Below, one piece after another: positions 1 through 9,019 of a DNA stretch of 63,013 nucleotides (positions are counted from its first letter, which is position 1; each line of letters begins with the position of its first letter). This DNA comes from Myroides sp. NP-2 (lineage in GTDB: Bacteria > Bacteroidota > Bacteroidia > Flavobacteriales > Flavobacteriaceae), in contig NZ_JACHTD010000017.1 of the NCBI RefSeq assembly GCF_014145665.1, positions 1 to 63,013 on the forward strand, written 5' to 3'. The notes below the pieces were generated by a model that saw nothing but the letters and a program-made list of their open reading frames with translations, did not search any database and was not told the origin of the DNA. A program made the position numbers and the translations under genes.

Positions 1-73
1 ATTAGCAAAACTTTTTTGAAAAATATTTTTTCATCACTTTTCGCCAACCCTCAGTGTTTACTGAAGCGGACTG

Positions 74-106
74 CAAAGATAAGACTCTTTATTTCGATTA
101 TCCAAA
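74..106 (-). promoter_or_regulatory. Proximal stable-RNA-type promoter, reading out of the window
   Basis: On the minus strand a -7 element TATCTTTG (74-81) lies 21 nt downstream of a -33 TTTG (103-106), matching the Bacteroidota consensus TTTG-N19-21-TAnnTTTG. An A/T-rich stretch resembling an UP element lies upstream (about 107-135). The transcript would begin with a GC-rich segment near 60-72 and run leftwards out of the window. The stable-RNA assignment is inferred from the promoter strength and the tandem arrangement. Confidence 0.7.
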
Positions 107-189
107 TTTATTTTTAAAAAATATTTTCGAACCAATCTCAAGTCTTTTCTACTGCTTTTCTATGAACGTCTGCTTGTTTAATGCGGATG

Positions 190-220
190 CAAAAGTAGTA
201 CCTTTTTCGCCACTTCCAAA
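190..220 (-). promoter_or_regulatory. Distal tandem promoter, same type as the tRNA-Glu promoter
   Basis: On the minus strand a -7 TACTTTTG (190-197) lies 19 nt from a -33 TTTG (217-220). The 15-mer gcggatgcaaaagta (183-197) recurs exactly at 40465-40479, in the promoter of the tRNA-Glu array. This supports a strong stable-RNA promoter upstream of an rRNA or tRNA operon outside the window. Confidence 0.65.
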
Positions 221-557
221 TTATTTGTTGCTTTTTTTTCAGTAAAATTCCACTTTTATTCACAACTCATTACTATAACGCACGTTAGATCGAAAAGTTT
301 TTTTTGTAGGTTGCTCGTTGCTCTTCGTTCTTCGTTCGATGCTCGTTGTAAAGTACAAAACGGGAATATGAACAAAAACTGTATAGCTATAGCAGAACGA
401 GACAGACGCACAACGTACGAATCATGTATACATATAGAAGGAGACAAAAAAAAAACTTAGAAAATAGGAGCAAGTGACATTGGGTTAGCAGAACAAAGAG
501 CCACAGTTTCTTCACGCATGCCTAAGTGAAGGCATATTTCTGTTTTCTATTCATAGA
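221..557. other. Gene-free AT-rich spacer
   Basis: No credible gene is seen here. The stretch has homopolymer runs and a short low-complexity patch (309-350). The open frames are short, lack family features and lie next to the stable-RNA promoters. Confidence 0.6.
309..350. repeat. Degenerate short tandem repeat (TTGCTCG/TTCTTCG units)
   Basis: Imperfect units of about 7-10 bp (TTGCTCG, TTGCTCTTCG, TTCTTCG, ATGCTCG) follow one another. The function is unknown. A similar low-complexity patch with different units precedes the 5S terminator at the other end of the window. Confidence 0.5.
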
Positions 558-593
558 AAATGCCCCGAAAGTATCTAACTTGTTGGGGCATTT
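558..593 (-). terminator. Terminator of the sigma/SusCD operon
   Basis: Inverted repeat AAATGCCCC (558-566) / GGGGCATTT (585-593) lies 62 nt past the stop of the last gene of the leftward operon. The T-tail on the minus strand is short. Confidence 0.65.
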
Positions 594-654
594 ACATGTA
601 TTACTAGAGTCGCTTTGGCTTCAACTTAAACTCAGAGTTGCTCGAATACATTTT

Positions 655-1545
655 TTATTTTTTCATTTCTACTTTCATTACAACAGGAAAATGGTCTGAT
701 GCATAATCATCTTTTACAGTATAATAATCGGTTACTGAAAAAATTTCTCTAGCCTTTTCATTCATCATCAGATAATCAATTGTTGTTCTCGGTTTTTTAG
801 CTGGAGCAGTCAAAGGACATGTTCCCATACACCCTGTTTGAAACATAGTGGATAATGAATTCCACAACTCATGTGTTGGTGGCATATTTAAATCAGCTCC
901 TAGAATAATGGGTTTACTATTATAAGGAGTTAAGAAATTCATCATTTCTCTTATTTGCACTTGTTTACTGCGGTCTTCTAGGTGATCAATATGCGTAGAA
1001 GCAACATACATACTTTGCCCTTCCTCAAATTCTATTTCAACTAAACCAATGGTTCTCAATTCTGATTTTGTTCCTTCAGCTCCGGGTAAACTGTGTTTAA
1101 CTGAAAGTTTATGTTCTTTTTTGGTTAAAACAGCAACACCATATTCTCCATTTGAGCGATTTAAAGCTTTAGCAAAGTAATAATTCATGTTTGTTTTTGC
1201 ACCTAATGTTAAGGCTTGATCTAGGGTTTTACCTGATCGATCAGTAAATCGATCCACTTCTTGTAACAATACCACATCTGGATTTTCTGCATTAATTACT
1301 GCTGCAATAGCATCGATATCTACAAATCCCTCTCCTTTTGATGGTGGGTTAGCGATATGGATGTTATAACTCATCAAGGTCAATACCTTTGCTTCCTCTT
1401 TGGGACCTTCTTCTTTTCCTCCTCCTTGTTCTTGTTCCTTGTCTTTTTCATTTCCGACTACATGATCACTTGAATTACAAGCTAAAGTGAACATTAAAAT
1501 AACGAGACTCGTTACTTTACTAGTGATTTTTTTCAATTTTACCAT
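655..1545 (-). CDS. Lipoprotein endonuclease/exonuclease/phosphatase (EEP) family
   Basis: A 296-residue member of the EEP metal-dependent phosphodiesterase superfamily, whose members include nucleases, sphingomyelinases and inositol-polyphosphate phosphatases. The motifs appear in order: SYNIH (59-63), QEVD (95-98, metal ligand Glu), STHIDH (183-188), GADLN (216-220), IDYL (256-259) and SDH (283-285, catalytic His). The N-terminus is a lipoprotein signal with Cys23 after FTLA, followed by a Gly/Glu/Lys-rich linker, so it should be anchored to a membrane facing the outside. The ATG at 1545 is chosen over an in-frame codon further upstream because it starts exactly at the signal peptide. It overlaps the preceding susD by 7 nt, suggesting translational coupling. 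It is the last gene of the operon. The substrate is not readable from sequence. Confidence 0.88.
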   Translation of the reverse strand: MVKLKKITSKVTSLVILMFTLACNSSDHVVGNEKDKEQEQGGGKEEGPKEEAKVLTLMSYNIHIANPPSKGEGFVDIDAIAAVINAENPDVVLLQEVDRFTDRSGKTLDQALTLGAKTNMNYYFAKALNRSNGEYGVAVLTKKEHKLSVKHSLPGAEGTKSELRTIGLVEIEFEEGQSMYVASTHIDHLEDRSKQVQIREMMNFLTPYNSKPIILGADLNMPPTHELWNSLSTMFQTGCMGTCPLTAPAKKPRTTIDYLMMNEKAREIFSVTDYYTVKDDYASDHFPVVMKVEMKK

Positions 1546-3290
1546 CCTGGATTTTGTTTTAAATTTGTATTGATTAATAAGTCTTTTTCTGGAATTGGGT
1601 ATAAATAGAATTTGTCTACCCATTGAATACGATCATTCCACAACCATTCTAATTCTCCTTTTGTTGTTTCTGACAAGCGTAATCCTCCTTTTGTAGGATC
1701 CACATTCACGTAGTTCACGCCTGGGATCTGGTCTTTGGGTTTACCTATATAAAAGACGACATCTAAAACACCGTCACTATTTAAGTCAATTGGTTCATCA
1801 AGTTGTTCGACATAGATTCCATTTCTTTCCTTTTCATACAATTTTCCCAACTTCCAACGCAGGACATCATCAAATCGAAAGCCTTCTAAAGCGAGTTCAA
1901 TGGCTCTTTCTCTCCTTACCTCTAAAACTACTGGATCTGAAATTCCAGGATAAAAGGTAGATTGCAAGTATGTATCTACTGTATTGGGCTTGCTTTCATT
2001 ATTTTCAATTCCTGCTCGTGCTCTTAATTTACCGATGGTTTCTTGCCATTGTTCTTCTGACATGAGGTTTAGCTCTGCTAAGGCTTCTGCATAATTGAGT
2101 AAGACCTCAGCATACCTCAGAATTGGAACTGCATTTGTATTATTTCGACCACTATCATAAGACACATCATCCTTTACCCACTTGATGGGTTGATATCCAC
2201 TGTAGGTATAGCTAAATACGGGAGGAGTCGGTGTTAGGATTCCACCAATATTTCTTTGGTAACCTTTTGTACGGATAAGTTGGGACAATCTTTTGTCGCG
2301 CTGCTCTACTTCTGCCATAAAGGTTTTTGTTTTATAGGAAGCATTGGATGTAAAGAAAGTACCATCTTGATTGAGGAAGGTATGCATGAAACTACGAGTA
2401 AAACTAATTCGATCTCCGTAGGAGGCACTCGTATAATACCAATTGGCATCGTGGAGTATACCTAGTTCTTTATCATAGGCATTGACCAACAAAAACTCAT
2501 TGGCATTGGGTTGATCTTGTATAAATAGATCGCGATATGGAGTTTCTGATTTGGTATGTAAACTATATTGCCCGCTTGAAATTACTAATTCAGCCGCTAT
2601 AACAGCTTGATGTAGGAAATCATCGGCTGTGGAAGCGAGATTAAGTTCGGTATGATACTTGCGATAAGTTCCTTCGAATAAGGCAATTCTCGATTTAAAG
2701 GCTGCAACTACTTCTCTTGTAATTAGTGTTCTTGAGGCTTCTTTTTTTGTTCTGATATGAGTATAGGCAAAATCGAGATCTTGCATTATCGCATCCATCA
2801 CAAGCACGCGCGAATCTCTACCTGCATAAAGCTGATCGTCATCTACATCTAAAGTTTTATTGATCCAGGGCACATCTCCAAATCGCTTTACTTTTTCAAA
2901 ATAAAACAAAGCTCTAAAAAAACGCGCCAGTCCATTGTAATGGTTTCTTGTTTCTAGGTCAATTTGACTCGATGTGTTCTGCTCCAAAAAATAGTTAACA
3001 TTTCGCAATTGTCCCCAACTCCATCCAGAGGATTGTTTCGGTCCAAAAGCACCTGCTCTAAAAAAATTAGGCACATCTTTGCGCACTATATAATCGGCCA
3101 TATTATCTCCACGGAGGATTTCGTTGGCCGTTGGCAAGATTTGGTAGAAGGATTTGGAATACAATTCCAATCCTTTTTCACTATTGAAAACAGCTTCTCT
3201 ACTCACTGTAGATACAGGATCTTGGTCTAACTCTGCACATCCGACGCAACAGAGAAGTAGAAAAGTGTAGAAGAAATTTATTTTTGACAT
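1539..3290 (-). CDS. SusD/RagB-family nutrient-binding lipoprotein (second pair)
   Basis: A 583-residue surface lipoprotein of the SusD/RagB family, which forms the lid over a SusC channel and captures substrate. The signal peptide ends in the lipobox CVGC (Cys18). The body shows the usual family pattern: an N-terminal TPR-like helical region (YNGLARFFRALFYFEKVKRFGDVPW near 100-125, interrupted here only for description), a conserved AEVLLNYAEAL segment, a VRRERAIELALEGFRFDDVLRW segment, and a C-terminal YPIPEKDL. It lies 12 nt after the second susC and overlaps the EEP gene by 7 nt. Substrate specificity cannot be predicted. Confidence 0.93.
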   Translation of the reverse strand: MSKINFFYTFLLLCCVGCAELDQDPVSTVSREAVFNSEKGLELYSKSFYQILPTANEILRGDNMADYIVRKDVPNFFRAGAFGPKQSSGWSWGQLRNVNYFLEQNTSSQIDLETRNHYNGLARFFRALFYFEKVKRFGDVPWINKTLDVDDDQLYAGRDSRVLVMDAIMQDLDFAYTHIRTKKEASRTLITREVVAAFKSRIALFEGTYRKYHTELNLASTADDFLHQAVIAAELVISSGQYSLHTKSETPYRDLFIQDQPNANEFLLVNAYDKELGILHDANWYYTSASYGDRISFTRSFMHTFLNQDGTFFTSNASYKTKTFMAEVEQRDKRLSQLIRTKGYQRNIGGILTPTPPVFSYTYSGYQPIKWVKDDVSYDSGRNNTNAVPILRYAEVLLNYAEALAELNLMSEEQWQETIGKLRARAGIENNESKPNTVDTYLQSTFYPGISDPVVLEVRRERAIELALEGFRFDDVLRWKLGKLYEKERNGIYVEQLDEPIDLNSDGVLDVVFYIGKPKDQIPGVNYVNVDPTKGGLRLSETTKGELEWLWNDRIQWVDKFYLYPIPEKDLLINTNLKQNPGW

Positions 3291-3302
3291 CGTACTTAAT
3301 TT

Positions 3303-6300
3303 TTAAAAACTGATATTAATTCCAAAAGAGATACTCTTTAAAAGGGGGTAATTAAAACCATCCCCATAATTTGTATTGGCTAAATCTTGATCAGAGGCTC
3401 CAATATTTTCAACATCAATAGCGCTCGAACGTTTATAAAAGGGTGAATAGGTGAATAAATTTTCACCTGACACATACAATTGTAGGGTATCTACTCCCAT
3501 ATGTTTAGGCAATAGTTTTGCTAGGTCATAACCGAATTGAATATTTTTTAAACGGATATATGCTACATTTTGCAAGTATTTCGTTTGGGTTTGACGCAGT
3601 GTTCCCGAATCAGACCAAGCGAGATAGCCAGTATAGCGAGGGAAATAAGCATTTGGATTATCTTCTGTCCAAATTTCGCCTAGTTGTGATTGAAGTGGAT
3701 GTCCATAGGGTGCATTATACTGTCCCCAAAACGAGTTTGCTCCTTTACTCGGATACCAATCTTGTTTGCCTACCCCTTGAAAGAATGCTGAAAAAAAGAA
3801 ATTATTCCAATCAGCAGCAAGCTGTAAACCAAAGGTATAACGAGGCAATGAATTACCTATTACTTTGCGATCACCTGGATCATCAACCGTATTATCACCA
3901 TTATCAATAACCCCATCGTTGTTTAAATCTTGAAACTTTATATCGCCTGTACGCCAAACACCTTGAGCTGTTGAGCTGAACAAATCTTGATTCGCTGAAC
4001 TTTTAATCTGATCTTCTGAAGTAAAAAAGCCATCGGTAACATAGCCCCAAATTTCACCTAATTGCTGACCTGCATAATAATCACTCAGCTTATTAGTAGG
4101 GTTATTGTACTTTGTTATTTTAGTTTTATTATCAGCTAGTGTAAAACGAACATTGTAATTGAGTGGTTTTGCCAATAGGTTAATCTGATCTCTCCAGTTT
4201 ATTGTAAGTTCCCATCCGTTGGTACGCAAGTCGGCATAATTTCCTTTAGGGGAACTCGATCCAAAAACAGCGGGTAACTCTGGCCCAAGGGTGAACATAT
4301 CTTTTGTTGTTCTACTGTAAACATCTCCACTAAAAGTCAATCGATTATTGAAGAAGTTAACGTCTAACCCTATATTTTTTGTTGTTACGGTTTCCCAAGT
4401 TAGTCCTTTGGGAATCACGCTAGGAGCTGAAGTGTAAGTAGCTAAATCCCCATTTAGGATTCTCAATTCTCTATTAATCATTAGCTGTTCGATAAACGAA
4501 TACGAACGAATATTACCATTTCCTAAAGCGCCATAGGATCCTCTAAGTTTCAGTAAACTAATGTATTGAGGAGATAGGTTCCAAAATGGTTCGTTTGATA
4601 CATTCCATCCTGCAGAAACAGAGGGAAAGAATGCAAATCGTTCATTGCTAGGAAACTTCGAAGATCCATCATATCGACCGTTTAGTTCTATCAAATAGCG
4701 GTTATCGAAATCATAGTTTAAGCGATAAAAACCGCCTAATAGACTCCAGCGTTCATATCCTCCTGATACGACCATGGATTCTCCTGTTGCTAAGTCCAAA
4801 TCATTTGCATCGTCAAAAAGAAGTCCATTGCGTTGAGAACCTGTATTTTTGAAAGTTGACATTTCTTGATTCACCCCCAAGAGTGCATTGAAATTATGTT
4901 TATTCCAATCCTGTTTGAATTTGAGATATACGTTTGACGTCAAGTATTCTGTATTTCGGTTCATCACGCGATAATCGTTTGTACTAGCCCCTAGGTACTG
5001 AATTATACCCGGGGACTTGCTAAAAGGCACAGGCACTCGTCTTCTTGTTTCTTCCTCTACTTTCAATTGATAGGTAAAATCTGCATTTACACTTACTACA
5101 TCTTCTTTTATATTCGCCTTAAAACTGGTCGTATTTTTGAATAGCTTATTGTTTTTATCTAGTCCATTTTTCCCATAATAGAAATCACCTACGGTATAAG
5201 CTGCAGAATGGGTCAGGGTACCATCAGGGTTTAACATTGGACTCATTGGGTGTCCTTCTGCAACCATATTTCGCCATATTCCTCCTGCTTCTCCTACATT
5301 TAAGGGATTGTGATAGGCTGTTTTAGCAAAAGAGGCAGTATTTGAGAAATCCAACCACGAACGTAGTTTTGAACTAGCAACCGCTCTGAAATTATACATT
5401 TTATAGTCATCAGAATTGTAGCGAAACAATCCTTTTTGATCGATAATTTGTCCACTTAATGAGAATTGGCTTTTCTCTGATCCACTTGACAAATACAAAT
5501 TATGAGTGAGGGCATACGTTTGGTCTTTATACAACAATTTTTGCCAATCCGTATTTCCATAATACACATATTCTCCTGTTTGAGGGTCGATTTCTACTTT
5601 AGGAGCATTGGGATCTTTAGATCTTCGTTCTAACTCCAACAAATACTCTTGAGAGAAAGGCATGGTTTTATTGACATTTTGTGGTGTACTACTGTAGTTA
5701 TTCCAACTAGAGAAAGCTTCGTTAAACATCGATGCCCAAGTGTAACTATCTGTTACAAAATCAGGTAGTCGCGTTGGTTTTTTAAAACTTACATTTTGAC
5801 TATATGAAATTACGAAATGGTCTTTTTTTGGTTTTTTCGTTGTGATAAGCACAACACCAAAAGCACCTCTAGCACCGTAAATAGCGGCAGAGGAGGCGTC
5901 TTTCAGTACCGAAACACTTTCGATATCATTTGCGTTTAACAAAGCGGGATCTCCTTCTACTCCATCAATCAATACTAAAGCACTACCTCCTTGTCCAATC
6001 GAGGTTGCTCCTCGAATATTAAAACGTGGAGATTGGGTTGGTTTTCCATCAGTAGGGGCAATATTTAAGTTGGCTACTAACCCTTGTAAGCCCAGAGCCG
6101 CATTAGGTATTGCACGATTTTCTAATGCACTTCCCTTTATTTGATCAACAGCTCCTGTTAGGTTTTCTTTTTTTTGTTCACCATAAGCCACTACTACCAC
6201 TTCATCAAGATGTTGATTTTCTTCTTTTAGATGTACGAGAACCTCTTTTCCTTGCTCAAAGCGGACTTGCTCAGTGACATAACCATATAAGGATACTTCT

Positions 6301-6527
6301 AATACCCCTGTAGTAGTGGTGGTTTGAATGGAAAATCTACCATCGAGATCAGTAAGCACAAGTGTGGCTGTGTTAGTATCTTTTACACTTGCACCAGGCA
6401 AATGACCATCTGCTGCTTGTACTTTACCTTTAATCACTATGCTTTGGGCTTGAGCATACCCACTTGTTGCAAGTAGGATAAAAAAAGTACAAACGAAATA
6501 CCTTATGTTTTGTTCTATCTGTTTCAT
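3303..6527 (-). CDS. SusC/RagA-family TonB-dependent receptor without STN domain
   Basis: A 1074-residue outer-membrane TonB-dependent transporter of the SusC type. After a signal peptide (about 1-27) come a carboxypeptidase-regulatory-like beta-sandwich (about 30-105), a TonB-box-like DEVVVVAYG (near 107), the plug domain with the SusC signature ISVLKDASSAAIYGARG-like segment (about 205-225), and the beta-barrel, which ends in the aromatic terminus NISF. It lacks the N-terminal STN signalling domain present in the other SusC of this operon, so it probably transports without signalling to the anti-sigma factor. It is 11 nt after the DUF5689 gene and 12 nt before its susD partner. Confidence 0.94.
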   Translation of the reverse strand: MKQIEQNIRYFVCTFFILLATSGYAQAQSIVIKGKVQAADGHLPGASVKDTNTATLVLTDLDGRFSIQTTTTTGVLEVSLYGYVTEQVRFEQGKEVLVHLKEENQHLDEVVVVAYGEQKKENLTGAVDQIKGSALENRAIPNAALGLQGLVANLNIAPTDGKPTQSPRFNIRGATSIGQGGSALVLIDGVEGDPALLNANDIESVSVLKDASSAAIYGARGAFGVVLITTKKPKKDHFVISYSQNVSFKKPTRLPDFVTDSYTWASMFNEAFSSWNNYSSTPQNVNKTMPFSQEYLLELERRSKDPNAPKVEIDPQTGEYVYYGNTDWQKLLYKDQTYALTHNLYLSSGSEKSQFSLSGQIIDQKGLFRYNSDDYKMYNFRAVASSKLRSWLDFSNTASFAKTAYHNPLNVGEAGGIWRNMVAEGHPMSPMLNPDGTLTHSAAYTVGDFYYGKNGLDKNNKLFKNTTSFKANIKEDVVSVNADFTYQLKVEEETRRRVPVPFSKSPGIIQYLGASTNDYRVMNRNTEYLTSNVYLKFKQDWNKHNFNALLGVNQEMSTFKNTGSQRNGLLFDDANDLDLATGESMVVSGGYERWSLLGGFYRLNYDFDNRYLIELNGRYDGSSKFPSNERFAFFPSVSAGWNVSNEPFWNLSPQYISLLKLRGSYGALGNGNIRSYSFIEQLMINRELRILNGDLATYTSAPSVIPKGLTWETVTTKNIGLDVNFFNNRLTFSGDVYSRTTKDMFTLGPELPAVFGSSSPKGNYADLRTNGWELTINWRDQINLLAKPLNYNVRFTLADNKTKITKYNNPTNKLSDYYAGQQLGEIWGYVTDGFFTSEDQIKSSANQDLFSSTAQGVWRTGDIKFQDLNNDGVIDNGDNTVDDPGDRKVIGNSLPRYTFGLQLAADWNNFFFSAFFQGVGKQDWYPSKGANSFWGQYNAPYGHPLQSQLGEIWTEDNPNAYFPRYTGYLAWSDSGTLRQTQTKYLQNVAYIRLKNIQFGYDLAKLLPKHMGVDTLQLYVSGENLFTYSPFYKRSSAIDVENIGASDQDLANTNYGDGFNYPLLKSISFGINISF

Positions 6528-6538
6528 TGCTTGACTAC

Positions 6539-7738
6539 TTAGAATCCGAATATGATATCATCTATGTTTACTCGAGGTCTATTGCCATTTTCGAAAGGTT
6601 GAGAAATATTGACTACTCTAAATCTCATTTTTCCTTGCTTGTGTTCCTCTATTTTAAATTCTGATACTTTTAATTCTTTTGATTTAGTATCTACTTCGAT
6701 TTCACCAATACTGTGATACGTTGCGCCTTGATCCATCGAAATTTCGACGCTTAATAAGGTTGGGTTTTCGTTATTTACTTCTGCCTTAGCAGGATAAATT
6801 CCGTGGTGTATTTTTAACGTTTGTACGGGTTCATCTAAATCAAAATTCATACTGAGGATTCCTTTTCTCAGCTCATTCGATACATGTCCTTGTAGACGAA
6901 TACTCTGTGCTCCATTTTTAGGATCTGCATCCGTTGCGGCCGTAATTCCACCATCAATAATCCATTCTCCTGTTCTAAAAAGCAAACTTTTTACATCGTA
7001 TGAACTACTAGAGCTCTGTTCGAAATCTTCTTTCAATTCTGAAATTTTGAGTGTCATATCTTCTAATGAGCGAGGCATCAGTCTAACTCCCTTTTCATCC
7101 ATTCGAGCAATTGCTGCTAGTGTGGCTAATTTTTTCACTATAGGCTGATCTGCGAATTGCGCTTCTTTACGCACTTCTAATGCAGCTGTGGCAATGCCAT
7201 CACTTACTTGACGACTTCCTTGCCAAGTTGTCTGGTCTTGTGTATCGACTTGCAAATCGTCTAACACTACTAAAATAGGCCCCCAATAAGGAACTTCTTT
7301 CTTCAACGTTGAAAGATCAACGGCAATTGGTGCAACTTGAAGTTGTTCTCCAGTAACTTTTACATTTACTCCTGAGATATTTTTGACTATTTTTTCTCCA
7401 TCTACTTCTTGTAAGGTTGCTCCTTCGAGGTTAATTTCTACGACTTCCCCCACTTTATAGCGAACTGCATTGGTCAATTCTAATACAATCGCCGCTTTTG
7501 CTATTTTATCTTGTACCACGAGATAATTGTGTTCGGTATTTCCTTGAGCGGGATCACTCACCACAACAGCTGTTAGCGCTGTGGCTCCAAATTTTAAGTC
7601 GGGCGATAGGGTTACTTTTCGCAAATGCTCAATAGTTTTGGGTTGAGGCCTTTGTTCCAATTGATCATCGGAAGAAGAACAATTAGCTAAAAAAGCTAGG
7701 TTCAACAAGGCGAATAAAAAAAACAATTTTTGTTTCAT
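6539..7738 (-). CDS. DUF5689-type lipoprotein
   Basis: A 399-residue lipoprotein (signal peptide with LANC, Cys20). The N-terminal half (about 45-225) resembles DUF5689: a TALTAVVVSDPAQGN-like opening, LVVQDKIAKAAIVLEL, then GEVVEINLEGATL. This pattern looks like the OB-fold-like module that accompanies secreted EEP nucleases in other proteins. The C-terminal half (about 240-399) looks like a beta-sandwich ending in VNIDDIIFGF, as in carbohydrate-binding-like or choice-of-anchor domains. It sits between a YdcF gene and the second SusC/SusD pair, so it is likely a surface accessory protein of that uptake system. The family call comes from sequence pattern; the function is inferred. Confidence 0.75.
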   Translation of the reverse strand: MKQKLFFLFALLNLAFLANCSSSDDQLEQRPQPKTIEHLRKVTLSPDLKFGATALTAVVVSDPAQGNTEHNYLVVQDKIAKAAIVLELTNAVRYKVGEVVEINLEGATLQEVDGEKIVKNISGVNVKVTGEQLQVAPIAVDLSTLKKEVPYWGPILVVLDDLQVDTQDQTTWQGSRQVSDGIATAALEVRKEAQFADQPIVKKLATLAAIARMDEKGVRLMPRSLEDMTLKISELKEDFEQSSSSSYDVKSLLFRTGEWIIDGGITAATDADPKNGAQSIRLQGHVSNELRKGILSMNFDLDEPVQTLKIHHGIYPAKAEVNNENPTLLSVEISMDQGATYHSIGEIEVDTKSKELKVSEFKIEEHKQGKMRFRVVNISQPFENGNRPRVNIDDIIFGF

Positions 7739-7778
7739 TTCGTTTAGGTTTACGTTCTTGGTTACTTTTTTTATTAGG

Positions 7779-9017
7779 TTATGGATCTAGAGGTTCAAGT
7801 GGATTAATCTGTGTCATGACTTCTACAGGATAGTACTCTAGGAGTTCACCATTTTCTATTTCGATAAATTCCCCTGGGAGATAGCCTAATTCTGTGACGA
7901 ATCGCTGTTTGAATTTGGCATCGTAAATCATCCTAATGTGATTATAGTGACTGACGATCATGCTTTTTTGTTTGATATTAAATCCATAGCGCAGCATTAA
8001 ACGGGTTGCATTTCTCAAATTGGTTGTAGTGTGTCGAGCATAAGGTTCAACAATAATGGCTTTCTCAGGAATACCGTAGACTTTCATCAACTCGTCTTTC
8101 ATGACAATTGCTTCACAAGTTGCAGTTCTGTTGGGGTGTACGTGTCCTCCTGAAACAAGAATAAAGGGTGCTTTCTTTTGTCTGTATTGAGCCACAGCAA
8201 TCTCTAAATTAAGCTTTCCTAAAGCCGATAAAGGATCTCGATAATTGGCTGGTCCATCCCCTAAGACAAGCAGCGCATTATAAGGGTAGGATCCAAAATC
8301 AACTTCTTTTGCATAGTCTATTGCCTTTGCATTGTACTGCTCGTCTAACGATTCATAGCGAACGCCTTCATCTCGATGATTGAAATACATCAAATACAAA
8401 GCATAGTCTAGTGAACGCTCAAAAAACAAGGAGATGTCCTTTCCGTTCTCCAATAAATGACTAGACCAATAAAGCAAGGTTCGCTTGTAGTAATTGGAGG
8501 TTACCTCATAAGAAACAGCGTCAATTTTTGGATAGAACGGATCCAATCCTTTACCATATACATTTAAGGTGTGATTGATTCCTTCTAAATTTAATCGGAC
8601 AATTTCAGCGAGAAATGAATCGTCGTTTGCAGTATCCAAATTTGCATACTTTCCTGAATCTCGCATAGATTGAACAAATTTCTTCACATCTTTGTGCTTG
8701 CTCATCTTTTGAAATTCACTGACTATGGCAACCATTTCTTCTTTTGTAAAAAGATAAGGGGTGATCAATTGATCAGCTGTTATGATTTGTGTTACATCCG
8801 CTTGACTTTCAAGTTTTACTTTTTGATTTTCTGTCCAAGCTTGGAGTTTTCTACTTTTCAACACGTGCTGACTCACTTCTGCATTTTGAAGGAGCTGACT
8901 AAAAAAGTAAAAATTGTTTTCCTTCAATTGTTCAACTGTTTTATTGTTGTGGCTTTCCTGAGCAGATCCAGTCAAACTCCAGGCAGCAAAAACAAACAGC
9001 AACATCATTTTTTTCAT
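7779..9017 (-). CDS. Secreted YdcF/DUF218-family protein with long N-terminal region
   Basis: A 412-residue protein with a signal peptide (about 1-19, ending GSAQ). The C-terminal part from about residue 245 is a DUF218 (YdcF/SanA/ElyC) domain: YNALLVLGDGP, LVSGGHVHPNRTATCEA, then IIVEPYARHTTTNLRNA and MIVSHYNHIRM. Family members are small proteins of about 200-260 residues, some of which bind S-adenosylmethionine (E. coli YdcF) or act in the cell envelope; none has a well-settled enzymatic role. The 225 or so residues in front are a mostly helical region I do not recognise. It starts 2 nt after the first susD and is followed by the DUF5689 gene after 40 nt. Membership in a SusCD operon suggests a periplasmic processing step, which is inferred. 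Confidence 0.82.
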   Translation of the reverse strand: MKKMMLLFVFAAWSLTGSAQESHNNKTVEQLKENNFYFFSQLLQNAEVSQHVLKSRKLQAWTENQKVKLESQADVTQIITADQLITPYLFTKEEMVAIVSEFQKMSKHKDVKKFVQSMRDSGKYANLDTANDDSFLAEIVRLNLEGINHTLNVYGKGLDPFYPKIDAVSYEVTSNYYKRTLLYWSSHLLENGKDISLFFERSLDYALYLMYFNHRDEGVRYESLDEQYNAKAIDYAKEVDFGSYPYNALLVLGDGPANYRDPLSALGKLNLEIAVAQYRQKKAPFILVSGGHVHPNRTATCEAIVMKDELMKVYGIPEKAIIVEPYARHTTTNLRNATRLMLRYGFNIKQKSMIVSHYNHIRMIYDAKFKQRFVTELGYLPGEFIEIENGELLEYYPVEVMTQINPLEPLDP

Positions 9018-9019
9018 AC

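Noticed and set aside
256..447. 63-codon open frame on the minus strand near the left edge
   Set aside because: Low-complexity origin, no family features, and it lies directly upstream of stable-RNA promoters.
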